A stretch of DNA of 37,269 nt from a virus, in the IMG/VR virus record IMGVR_UViG_3300049919_000146, positions 1-37,269 of that record; one strand, given 5' to 3'. A program made the translations under genes and the position numbers. Shown here one piece after another: positions 31,205-37,017 of the stretch (the first letter of the stretch is position 1; each line of letters begins with the position of its first letter). The notes beneath the pieces were generated by a model. The model saw nothing but the letters and a program-made list of their open reading frames with translations, made no database searches and was not told where the DNA came from.

Positions 31205-31573
31205 ATGTCGAAAGAAATTGAAGTGATTAGCATTAATGGAGTTGATTATGTCAAAAAAGACGCGATCAAGTCTTTTCCCCAGAAAGATGGTTTAAAGTAC
31301 GCCATCGTAAGAACTTATTCGGCAGGAGTTTTTGCCGGATATATCGAATCGCAAAATGGTCAAGAGGTTATAATGATTAATGCTAGAAGATTATGGCAAT
31401 GGGCCGGTGCTGCCTCTCTTTCTCAGTTTGCAATGGAAGGAACTTCAGCACCAAAAAGCTGTAAGTTTCCATGTGAGGTGGATCGCGTAAAACTTATGCA
31501 GGCAATAGAGATTCTGGATGCTACACAAAAATGTAAAGAATCTATTGATGGTGTCCCTGTATGGAAAGCGTAG
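31205..31573 (+). CDS. DUF6948-like phage protein
   Basis: This is a 122-residue protein. AIVRTYSAGVFAGYIESQNG (about 37-56) then ARRLWQWAGAASLSQFAMEG (61-80) and SCKFPCEVDRVKLMQAIEIL (about 85-104) form the conserved line of a small, widespread phage family that I remember as DUF6948. Its function is unknown. It is preceded by AAGGAG, and its stop overlaps the start of the Gly-X repeat ORF. This family often lies beside such a repeat ORF in other phages as I recall; that should be checked. Confidence 0.75.
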   Translation: MSKEIEVISINGVDYVKKDAIKSFPQKDGLKYAIVRTYSAGVFAGYIESQNGQEVIMINARRLWQWAGAASLSQFAMEGTSAPKSCKFPCEVDRVKLMQAIEILDATQKCKESIDGVPVWKA

Positions 31574-31737
31574 TTAATATTGGCCATGGCTCTGGCGATG
31601 GCTCTGGCTATGGCTATGGCTCTGGCTCTGGCGATGGCTCTGGCGATGGCTCTGGCGATGGCTCTGGCTCTGGCTATGGCTATGGCCATGGCTCTGGCTA
31701 TGGCGATGGCTCTGGCTATGGCTCTGGCCATGGCTAA
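31561..31737 (+). CDS. Gly-X repeat protein (58 residues)
   Basis: ATG 31561 lies inside the previous gene's last codons and opens MESVVNI, then 25 Gly-X pairs with X drawn only from Ser, Asp, Tyr and His, then a final Gly before the TAA. Every Gly is GGC and every X codon is TCT, GAT, TAT or CAT. The frame stays open to the end of the array. No strong ribosome-binding site precedes it, so translation probably depends on coupling. It has no obvious fold; its Asp/His/Tyr content could bind metal or phase-separate. The opposite strand gives an Ala-X ORF that lacks support. Confidence 0.5.
   Translation: MESVVNIGHGSGDGSGYGYGSGSGDGSGDGSGDGSGSGYGYGHGSGYGDGSGYGSGHG
31582..31734 (+). repeat. Hexanucleotide array GGC-NNT, about 25 units
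   Basis: The array is a run of GGC followed by TCT, GAT, TAT or CAT. Unit length is exactly six bases throughout and no unit is out of register. Such arrays expand and shrink by slippage, so length probably varies between relatives. Confidence 0.9.
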
Positions 31738-31830
31738 TATTTAAAAGAGATAAGATAAGGCGGCCTAATTTTTTAGTTTTAGTTTTCCTATCGGGGTAAA
31801 GGTCGCCGCCCTGAATATCAAAGAGGGTTT

Positions 31831-31971
31831 ATGAAGTTTACACTAATTTACTTATGGCTACTTTCGATACTTGGATCGATCTTTCTTGGTCATGAAATTT
31901 CGCTCATGTTTCCAGCTAAGAAAGAGCAAGGATACGATTTTAAGAACACATTGCATGCGTTTAGAGAATGA
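31831..31971 (+). CDS. 46-residue membrane peptide
   Basis: This ORF starts at ATG 31831 after AAGAGGG (seven bases) and is MKFTLIYLWLLSILGSIFLG for its first 20 residues, one transmembrane helix, then a charged tail (AKKEQGYDFKNTLHAFRE). Its stop overlaps the methyltransferase ATG (ATGA). The strong ribosome-binding site and coupling support it. The methyltransferase itself has only a weak site, so this peptide may be what delivers ribosomes to it. Function unknown. Confidence 0.65.
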   Translation: MKFTLIYLWLLSILGSIFLGHEISLMFPAKKEQGYDFKNTLHAFRE

Positions 31972-32873
31972 AAAAAGGAAAGTTAAATGGAATCAGCTTA
32001 TTTACTGGATATGCAGGAATTGACCTTGCCCTTACCGATTACGTTAGACCCTTGCTCTATTGCGAAATCGAAAGATACGCTCAGGGAATTTTGCTTTCAA
32101 GAATGGCGGACAATGCAATCGATTTCGCTCCAATCTGGGGTGACGTTAGAACTTTGGACGGAAACCAATTTAAAGGCCTGGTTGACATTATTTACGGGGG
32201 ATTTCCCTGCCAGGACATTAGCGTTGCAGGAAAGGGCGCAGGACTGGAAGGAAAGCGAAGCGGTCTTTTTTTCGAAATCATCCGAATTTGCAAAGAATCA
32301 TCCCCTCAATTTATTTTCCTTGAAAACGTGCCCGCAATTAGAACCAGAGGAGCTCTCGAAGTGCAAGAAGCTCTGGCCTCAATCGGGTATGATTGTCGAT
32401 GGACTACTTTATCCGCTTCCGAAGTTGGCGCAAATCACAAAAGAGAAAGATGGTTTTGTCTTGCTACCAACACCAATAACGGTAGACAACGGAAGTCGAT
32501 TCAACAAGTCGGCGAGCTCAGGAGCAAAGAATCGGCCCACATTGGGAGCAATGGCAAAGTTCGAATTATGGCCAACTCCGACAGTTTGCGGAAACTACCA
32601 GAACAAGAATGGAATGAAAGGACTTGCTACGAAAGTGAAGGAGTCGGATACGACTCCTTGTGCGAGAGACTGGAAGGACAACAACTCTCCATCAGAACAC
32701 AGAAGAAACACACCGAAATTAGCGACTCACGCTGGTGGCAAACTGAACCCGACGTGGGTCGAGTGGCTAATGGGGTTGAATTCAGAGTGGACAGAATTAA
32801 GGCCTTGGGTAACGGAGTGGTTCCTTTGCAAGTCAAAACGGCGTTTGAAAAACTAATAGGAATTTCGGAATGA
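31968..32873 (+). CDS. DNA cytosine-5 methyltransferase
   Basis: This is a 301-residue enzyme that transfers a methyl group from S-adenosylmethionine to cytosine C5. Motif I is ISLFTGYAGIDLA (9-21), with the first Gly of the usual FxGxG displaced. Motif IV is GGFPCQDIS with catalytic Cys81. Motif VI is FLENV (117-121), motif VIII is KRERWFCLA (158-166), and motif X is RVDRIKALGNGVVPLQV near 275. The length is short for a Dcm, so the target-recognition part (about 170-265) is small. A second frame is open across nearly all of the gene. It probably protects phage DNA from host restriction; no matching nuclease is seen. Confidence 0.92.
   Translation: MKKGKLNGISLFTGYAGIDLALTDYVRPLLYCEIERYAQGILLSRMADNAIDFAPIWGDVRTLDGNQFKGLVDIIYGGFPCQDISVAGKGAGLEGKRSGLFFEIIRICKESSPQFIFLENVPAIRTRGALEVQEALASIGYDCRWTTLSASEVGANHKRERWFCLATNTNNGRQRKSIQQVGELRSKESAHIGSNGKVRIMANSDSLRKLPEQEWNERTCYESEGVGYDSLCERLEGQQLSIRTQKKHTEISDSRWWQTEPDVGRVANGVEFRVDRIKALGNGVVPLQVKTAFEKLIGISE
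31987..32856 (+). CDS. Second long ORF overprinted on the methyltransferase gene (+1 frame)
   Basis: This is a 289-codon frame inside the methyltransferase gene. Its ATG follows AAGGAAA by about five bases, a site provided by codons 2-5 of the first gene. It contains blocks I know from stand-alone phage and bacterial proteins annotated near Dcm: GDFPARTLALQERAQDWKES (71-90), WPQSGMIVDGLLYPLPKLAQ (130-149), WPTPTVCGNYQNKNGMKGLA (195-214) and GKLNPTWVEWLMG (251-263). The block LNPTWVEWLMG is read from the same bases as EPDVGRVANGVE of the methyltransferase, and FPARTLALQ from the same bases as FPCQDISVAG. The function is unknown to me. Confidence 0.65.
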   Translation: MESAYLLDMQELTLPLPITLDPCSIAKSKDTLREFCFQEWRTMQSISLQSGVTLELWTETNLKAWLTLFTGDFPARTLALQERAQDWKESEAVFFSKSSEFAKNHPLNLFSLKTCPQLEPEELSKCKKLWPQSGMIVDGLLYPLPKLAQITKEKDGFVLLPTPITVDNGSRFNKSASSGAKNRPTLGAMAKFELWPTPTVCGNYQNKNGMKGLATKVKESDTTPCARDWKDNNSPSEHRRNTPKLATHAGGKLNPTWVEWLMGLNSEWTELRPWVTEWFLCKSKRRLKN

Positions 32874-33070
32874 ATAACGAACTAATCACCACTACCCTTC
32901 GCATGGAGGGAGATAGATTTAAGCTATTGCGAAAATTGGACAAGTGCCATTCGATTTACGTCTATCCTCAAATCAAAAAAGAGATCGAGGAACTAAGTGT
33001 GAAAATCGAGCAGTATCACAACATCATTGAGGCGTTTAGAAATAGACCAGGGACGAGGAAGAAATGTTGA
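32870..33070 (+). CDS. Small helical protein after the methyltransferase
   Basis: This is a 66-residue protein started in an ATGA overlap with the methyltransferase stop. It contains a probable coiled coil (YPQIKKEIEELSVKIEQYHN, 33-52) and a basic end (RNRPGTRKKC). It overlaps the next gene by seven bases. Unrecognised. Confidence 0.6.
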   Translation: MNNELITTTLRMEGDRFKLLRKLDKCHSIYVYPQIKKEIEELSVKIEQYHNIIEAFRNRPGTRKKC

Positions 33071-33333
33071 AAAATAGTTTTCACACTGAATTGGCAATAG
33101 GGATTTTAATTAGCGACGAGGAGACACTTGATGCGAAACTCGACCTACTCACCGAAATATCTCTCACGGCAACAAACAAAGAAACCTTTGCAATCTGTGA
33201 AAAATTCCGTGAGCGTCTTTGTAGTAAAGAAATTCAGGAAAGCAGGAAATACGATTTACATTGTGAATCTCAAGGGATTAATAATGGAAGTCTTGGGAAA
33301 AAAGTCAGTGATGCGATTAATGGAGATTCATAA
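33064..33333 (+). CDS. Small hypothetical protein
   Basis: This is an 89-residue protein whose ATG lies within the end of the previous gene. It is helical in the centre (EETLDAKLDLLTEISLTATN, then AICEKFRERLCSKEIQESRK). The coupled start supports it over the +1 frame ORF at 33128, which has no such junction. The next gene starts directly after its stop. Unrecognised. Confidence 0.55.
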   Translation: MLKNSFHTELAIGILISDEETLDAKLDLLTEISLTATNKETFAICEKFRERLCSKEIQESRKYDLHCESQGINNGSLGKKVSDAINGDS

Positions 33334-33756
33334 ATGAAATTTAAAAACAACGTAATTAATAAAGACATAGCATTTGCCGTGATGGTCGCAGAAACATTGT
33401 TTCAACCAGAGTCATTGATGATGCAAGAACTCAGGGAGAAGAATGATTTCGCTTTCAATAGTGGTAGCGGTATCGAGGTTTATAACAAGATTTTAAACTG
33501 CAAAACGGTAGCACCGATTTTTACCTATCGCTCAAAACTCCCCTGGTCAAAGGCGATGGGTTACTCGGATGGAAAAGCGATTCATTTGAATCTAAGAAAG
33601 CTTAATGGGTTAAATATTCCTGAATTGGTCGGACTGCTTTGTCATGAATATTTACACCTCGTGGGATTTGGCCACGGAAACAATTTTAAGACAAAAGAGA
33701 AGTGTGAATTTAGCGTTAATTATTTTGCGAGTTCAAATATCGGGAAGTGGATTTAA
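33334..33756 (+). CDS. Small zinc metallopeptidase-like protein
   Basis: This is a 140-residue protein. The zinc motif HEYLHLVGFGH (104-114) has the HExxHxxGFxH form of metzincin-like proteases, with Glu105 as the general base. Upstream lies AIHLNLRKLNGLNIPELVGL, which fits the helix and strand that precede the motif. Similar short proteins occur in many phages, usually without known substrate. It might process a virion or host protein, or be an anti-defence factor. The start abuts the preceding stop. Confidence 0.75.
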   Translation: MKFKNNVINKDIAFAVMVAETLFQPESLMMQELREKNDFAFNSGSGIEVYNKILNCKTVAPIFTYRSKLPWSKAMGYSDGKAIHLNLRKLNGLNIPELVGLLCHEYLHLVGFGHGNNFKTKEKCEFSVNYFASSNIGKWI

Positions 33757-33769
33757 TTAAAAGGAAAAT

Positions 33770-34660
33770 ATGAAAACAATAGTAATTAAGACACAAGAAG
33801 AATTAGATTTATTACCATTAAAATTTGATGAATACACGGTAATTGAAATTAGATCAACTTCTAACATTTGTGTGAAACAAGCTAGGGAAAATTCCAGGGT
33901 TGAAGCTAGGGGAAATTCCAGGGTTGAAGCTTGGGGAAATTCCAGGGTTATAGCTAGGGAGAATTCCAGGGTTATAGCTAGGGAAAATTCCAGTGTTGAA
34001 GCTTGGGGAAATTCCAGGGTTGAAGCTAGGGGAAATTCCAGGGTTATAGCTTGGGAAAATTCCAGGGTTAAAGCTTTCTTGTGCGCTACTGTCTTTGTAT
34101 TTTCAATCTATGTGACAGTTAAAAAACTTTTGGATAATTCTCATCTTGTTTACAAAAAAGCCGACTGTAAAAGACCGGAGCAAGTAGATTCATCGGCAAA
34201 GATCACTAAGTTTAAAGACTTAATCACACCCACTTTTGAGCAATGGTTAGAGCGTGGTTACGTTGTTGCTGATGGCATAACTCAAAAGCTTGTCTCGAAA
34301 AAAACAATTGGCGAAGTCACAATCTTTGAAACCACTGACTTTTTTGAAAAAGAAAAAGCGTATGCTGCCAAGCTTGGTAATAAGTTTGCTCACGGTAAGA
34401 CAATCGAAGAGGCAAAAAATGATCTTCGGTACAAACTTTCCGACAGAGATACCTTGGAATATAAATCATGGGACATTGTAGATCAAAAACCAATTGATGA
34501 AATGATCGAAGCCTATATGGCCATAACTGGAGCTTGTTCGTTTGGGACTAGGCAGTTTTGCGAGTCACACGTTTTAAAGTCTGAATACTCTCCAAAGGAT
34601 ATTATTGAGTTAACAAAAAATAAATACGGCAACGAAGCCTTTACGGCTTTTTGGAATTAA
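33770..34660 (+). CDS. Repeat-bearing (beta-helix-like) phage protein
   Basis: This is a 296-residue protein with AAAAGGAAAAT before its ATG. Residues 1-37 are a small alpha/beta opening (MKTIVIKTQEELDLLPLKFD). Residues 38-101 are eight copies of an eight-residue unit of the form A(R/W)(E/G)NS(R/S)V(E/I/K), expected to stack as a parallel beta-helix. A hydrophobic segment follows (LCATVFVFSIYVTV). The C-terminal domain (about 140-296) has FEQWLERGYVVADGITQKLV, NKFAHGKTIEEAKNDLRYKL and ITGACSFGTRQFCE, a block I know from phage proteins with such repeats. Function unknown. Confidence 0.75.
   Translation: MKTIVIKTQEELDLLPLKFDEYTVIEIRSTSNICVKQARENSRVEARGNSRVEAWGNSRVIARENSRVIARENSSVEAWGNSRVEARGNSRVIAWENSRVKAFLCATVFVFSIYVTVKKLLDNSHLVYKKADCKRPEQVDSSAKITKFKDLITPTFEQWLERGYVVADGITQKLVSKKTIGEVTIFETTDFFEKEKAYAAKLGNKFAHGKTIEEAKNDLRYKLSDRDTLEYKSWDIVDQKPIDEMIEAYMAITGACSFGTRQFCESHVLKSEYSPKDIIELTKNKYGNEAFTAFWN
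33881..34072 (+). repeat. Eight in-frame 24-bp tandem repeats
   Basis: The unit reads GCT AGG GAA AAT TCC AGG GTT GAA with single-base variants, mostly R/W at codon 2, E/G at codon 3 and E/I/K at codon 8. It fills exactly 192 bases in register with the gene. The high identity between units indicates recent expansion or gene conversion. Confidence 0.9.
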
Positions 34661-34681
34661 CCGCTAACCATTGGGAGATGT

Positions 34682-34940
34682 ATGAGTTTTACTAAAGAAT
34701 TTGAAACCTATTGGTATAAACCACTCTATGATTCATGTAATTACAGCGGGGAGTGTGCCAGATCAAGGCCTTTTTAGATATAAAGACCTTGGCAAGCAAA
34801 GCGCATGGTTGGCATGGGAATATCAAGATGTGCGAACTAAAGATCTTGAGGCAAAGCTTGAGATAGCGAAAAATGCGCTTGAGCTTATCATTACTGAAAA
34901 TGATGAAGCACTTAAGAAACTTAAAGAAATGAGAGGGTGA
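34682..34940 (+). pseudogene. Small phage protein split by a +1 frameshift at 34772-34777
   Basis: ATG 34682 follows GGGAG and reads MSFTKEFETYWYKPLYDSCN then YSGECARSRPF before TAG at 34775. Skipping one T in the T run gives RYKDLGKQSAWLAWEYQDVR and continues to TGA at 34938-34940 with a coiled-coil end. The joined product of 85 residues has the SGE...A.....YKDLGKQSAW.AW pattern of common small phage proteins, so the two halves belong together. The site is CCT TTT TAG, preceded by AAGG. It is either a broken gene, a sequencing error in T5, or programmed +1 shifting as in prfB. Confidence 0.65.
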
Positions 34941-34942
34941 GG

Positions 34943-35107
34943 ATGAGTGAGTATATTGCAGGGATAATTACTGTCGTGATCGCAGGTTCTGTTATTTTCA
35001 TGGCAATAACGATAAATACTTCGGCTTACAGAAATGCCATAGCAAAGAATAGCCCTATTGTTATTAATAATGAGGTTTATAGATGTGAAAAAGAGGCTGT
35101 AAAATGA
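34943..35107 (+). CDS. 54-residue membrane protein
   Basis: ATG 34943 follows GAGGGTGAGG and opens MSEYIAGIITVVIAGSVIFM with a transmembrane helix at about 5-25, then a soluble tail (INTSAYRNAIAKNSPIVINN). The stop overlaps the next ATG (ATGA). It could be a holin-related or envelope peptide of the early unit. No family is recognised. Confidence 0.6.
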   Translation: MSEYIAGIITVVIAGSVIFMAITINTSAYRNAIAKNSPIVINNEVYRCEKEAVK

Positions 35108-35298
35108 ACAACGAACTTAAAGAAATTGCAAAAAAGTCATGGAAAGAGAACAAAGACGATGAATATGATTTTGAACTAGATGGAGATTATTACATAGACG
35201 GTTTCCTTGCCGGACATAATCACGCTAACAAAAAGATTAATGAGCTTGAAAAAGAGCTAAGTAATCGAGTTCGAATATGTGGCGGACGGGATAAGTGA
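35104..35298 (+). CDS. Small acidic protein with repeated coiled-coil tail
   Basis: This is a 64-residue protein, MNNELKEIAKKSWKENKDDE then an acidic Tyr-rich centre (YDFELDGDYYIDGFLAGHNH). The last 20 residues include NELEKELSNRVRICG, coded by a 47-bp segment that is repeated exactly in the gene at 35629. After the repeat it stops within five codons, so its C-terminus may have been cut by the recombination that produced the repeat. Confidence 0.55.
   Translation: MNNELKEIAKKSWKENKDDEYDFELDGDYYIDGFLAGHNHANKKINELEKELSNRVRICGGRDK
35238..35284 (+). repeat. 47-bp direct repeat, copy 1
   Basis: The segment is identical to 35805-35851 over 47 bases and is read in the same frame sense in both genes (NELEKELSNRVRICG). 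Flanking bases differ on both sides. The spacing is 567 bp. It points to recent recombination or copying between these small genes. Confidence 0.95.
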
Positions 35299-35409
35299 GG
35301 CGGTAAACGTGCCAGAGAATTTCTCGCAAAGCTGGAAAATAACAAGTGATTAAATGATACGAAAGGCCTTATATGTATCAATTAAACGGTAATTAACATG
35401 GAGGAATGA

Positions 35410-35475
35410 ATGAATAGTCACCTAACTCTAGCTATTATTATTAACAGACAGTTATATATTAATGGTATCTCATGA
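35410..35475 (+). CDS. Possible 21-residue leader peptide
   Basis: The ORF starts at ATG 35410 after GGAGGAA and encodes MNSHLTLAIIINRQLYINGIS. Its stop overlaps the ATG at 35472, and the following gene has no ribosome-binding site of its own. It could exist to couple translation. The rest of the 110-base gap before it (35299-35409) shows no ORF of note. Confidence 0.35.
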   Translation: MNSHLTLAIIINRQLYINGIS

Positions 35476-35660
35476 GTGAACAAATAGAAGTAAGTGAGAT
35501 GTGGCACAAGTTACCAATCATGCCATGCAGTAAATGTATGACTAATTGTGAAAAGCTATGGTCATCAGTTAAGCTTAAAGAGTGGTTATGTGAAAAGTGT
35601 TTTGAAGCTAAGTTAAAGGAGTATACAGATGGGAACGACCAGCAAAGCAATAGAAGATAA
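35472..35660 (+). CDS. Small zinc-binding protein
   Basis: This is a 62-residue protein with two Cys pairs, MPCSKCMTNC and WLCEKCFEA, consistent with a zinc ribbon. The N-terminus is acidic (MSEQIEVSEMWHKLPI). It starts in an ATGA overlap with the 21-residue ORF and overlaps the next gene by 32 bases. Unrecognised family. Confidence 0.6.
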   Translation: MSEQIEVSEMWHKLPIMPCSKCMTNCEKLWSSVKLKEWLCEKCFEAKLKEYTDGNDQQSNRR

Positions 35661-35925
35661 ACGTAGAAAGTGTAATAGTTCTATGGTTGAATATCACACG
35701 AAAAATCCATGGATAGACGACTTTGAGAGTGAATGTCCAGCGTGTGAGCCAGGTGAAGCTGTAAGTAGGTTACGTTCACGAGAGAGACGTGCTGCTAGAG
35801 AGAATAATGAGCTTGAAAAAGAGCTAAGTAATCGAGTTCGAATATGTGGCGAACTAACAAGACTAAATACTGAGTTTGCCGCTGAACGAGATGAGTTAAG
35901 AATGAATCTCTCACATCAAGCATAA
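35629..35925 (+). CDS. Coiled-coil protein carrying the second 47-bp repeat
   Basis: This is a 98-residue protein with AAGGAG eight bases before its ATG. The N-terminal half has CNSSMVEYHT and SECPACEPGEAVSRLRSRER, including a CxxC pair. The C-terminal half is coiled coil and contains NELEKELSNRVRICGELTRL, whose first part is coded by the repeated segment. It ends SHQA. Function unknown. Confidence 0.6.
   Translation: MGTTSKAIEDKRRKCNSSMVEYHTKNPWIDDFESECPACEPGEAVSRLRSRERRAARENNELEKELSNRVRICGELTRLNTEFAAERDELRMNLSHQA
35805..35851 (+). repeat. 47-bp direct repeat, copy 2
   Basis: Identical to 35238-35284. Here the coiled coil continues past the repeat (GELTRLNTEFAAERDELRMN), so this copy looks like the donor and copy 1 the recipient, though direction cannot be proved. 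Confidence 0.95.
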
Positions 35926-35928
35926 CTA

Positions 35929-36063
35929 GTGGACGCCACAAATAACGAAGAGTTACTTCGGATTCATATGAATCGCATTGGTTACAATAAGCTTAAAGAA
36001 CTTGAACGTGAACTCGCTCAGCAACGCTTCAATAATGAGCATATGGATGAGTTCTTTCAATAA
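35929..36063 (+). CDS. 44-residue coiled-coil peptide with GTG start
   Basis: A GTG at 35929, four bases after the previous stop, opens MDATNNEELLRIHMNRIGYN followed by a helix KLKELERELAQQRFNNEHMD. The LKELERELAQQ line resembles the coiled coils of the two preceding genes. It is the last gene of the rightward unit. No clear ribosome-binding site, so moderate confidence. Confidence 0.45.
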   Translation: MDATNNEELLRIHMNRIGYNKLKELERELAQQRFNNEHMDEFFQ

Positions 36064-36144
36064 AGGCGCACAAAAGTCGCACAAAAATTCCGCCTACCTG
36101 TTCATCATTCTTCCAATATTTACCATGAATAAAACAGAGTGATA

Positions 36145-36178
36145 TTCTGAGTCAGATGGCGTAAATATTGACTCAGAA
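36145..36178. terminator. 10-bp perfect inverted repeat between convergent units
   Basis: TTCTGAGTCA and TGACTCAGAA enclose a 14-base loop. The element lies in the 176-bp gap where the rightward and leftward units meet, the natural site for a bidirectional terminator. No U tract follows on either side, so it could instead be a protein-binding or recombination site. The rest of the gap shows no ORF. Confidence 0.45.
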
Positions 36179-36239
36179 TTTGGCGGGAAGTATGAACCCG
36201 TGAAATACGTCTTTGCAAAGTATCCTAGAGCAAACATTT

Positions 36240-37017
36240 TTAATCTTTGGTTATGGTAATGGCCGTCCTGTTTCCATTTGCGTCTACCGTGGCAATAATT
36301 CTGTCCACAGTATCATTAACATCTCTAATTGATATACCGGAAGATCCGGCCCCTGAAAGCTTTCCAGATAATGCTGACAAAATAACCCGAAGACTCTCTC
36401 TCATTGAGTAGCCAGTCTCAATATCCTGGTTATCTAGTAACTCCTCAGCTAATCCCTGTGGTGATAATTCAACCGGGCCGCCAATGTCGGCGGATAAATT
36501 TACTTGGTTTGTGATACTGTTAGAGATTGATCCACTTGCAGAAAGTGAGGCGATCATCCCTACAATGATATTTAGCTGTGCATCAGTATATATTCCGCCC
36601 GCAGATAGATTTGCCTGTAAAAGCAAAATGATTGCCATATTAGCATCAGTAAAGCTTCCGCCAGCATCCAGGTTCGCTTGAAGTGCCACAATCAATGCAA
36701 GAACAGCGTTTGACTCGACAAGCGAAGCGGATAGGGCCGCCTCGACATTGATACCAAGAGCAGACAGGGCTTTCGTCTCTGATAATGTTGCCGATAATTG
36801 CTTGTGACTCGCTAATCCGCCAGAAACTTGCGCCATCGCCCATGTATAAGGGTGAACGTATCCGCTAGGGATTGCTGTAAATTTTGCTGTAGCAAAAAAT
36901 CTATTTCTAAGTGATCCAGACTTTGAGAAACTAGCTCGGTTAACCACGTTAGAAATCCCAGACATAAAAGTGCCAGGCGATTTATGGAGAACCGAATAGT
37001 TCCCAAGTATTCCCATT
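36240..37017 (-). CDS. Tail protein with conserved C-terminal virion domain
   Basis: The start at ATG 37017 overlaps the upstream stop as TAATG; a TTG farther upstream in frame is rejected. The product is 258 residues. Residues 85-165 contain three related helical repeats (VALQANLDAGGSFTDANMAI, LLLQANLSAGGIYTDAQLNI). The C-terminal line GYSMRESLRVILSALSGKLS followed by GISIRDVNDTVDRIIATVDA is a conserved domain I know from many phage tail proteins (e-x-G-y...R-...-a-l-aGkvsGa...irdv.dtk.RI.A.vD..GNR). It is the last gene of the leftward unit. Confidence 0.8.

Noticed and set aside
31423-31731. Minus-strand 102-residue ORF with Ala-Arg/Ile repeats
   Set aside because: It is the mirror of the Gly-X hexamer array, lies antisense to a recognised gene, and has no ribosome-binding site.
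33128-33337. Plus-strand 69-residue ORF overlapping 33064-33333 in another frame
   Set aside because: The alternative frame starts in a coupled position with the preceding gene, while this one lacks a supported start and shows no protein-like pattern.
33881-34072. CRISPR-like array
   Set aside because: The repeats are contiguous, in frame, without spacers, and code for a periodic protein segment.
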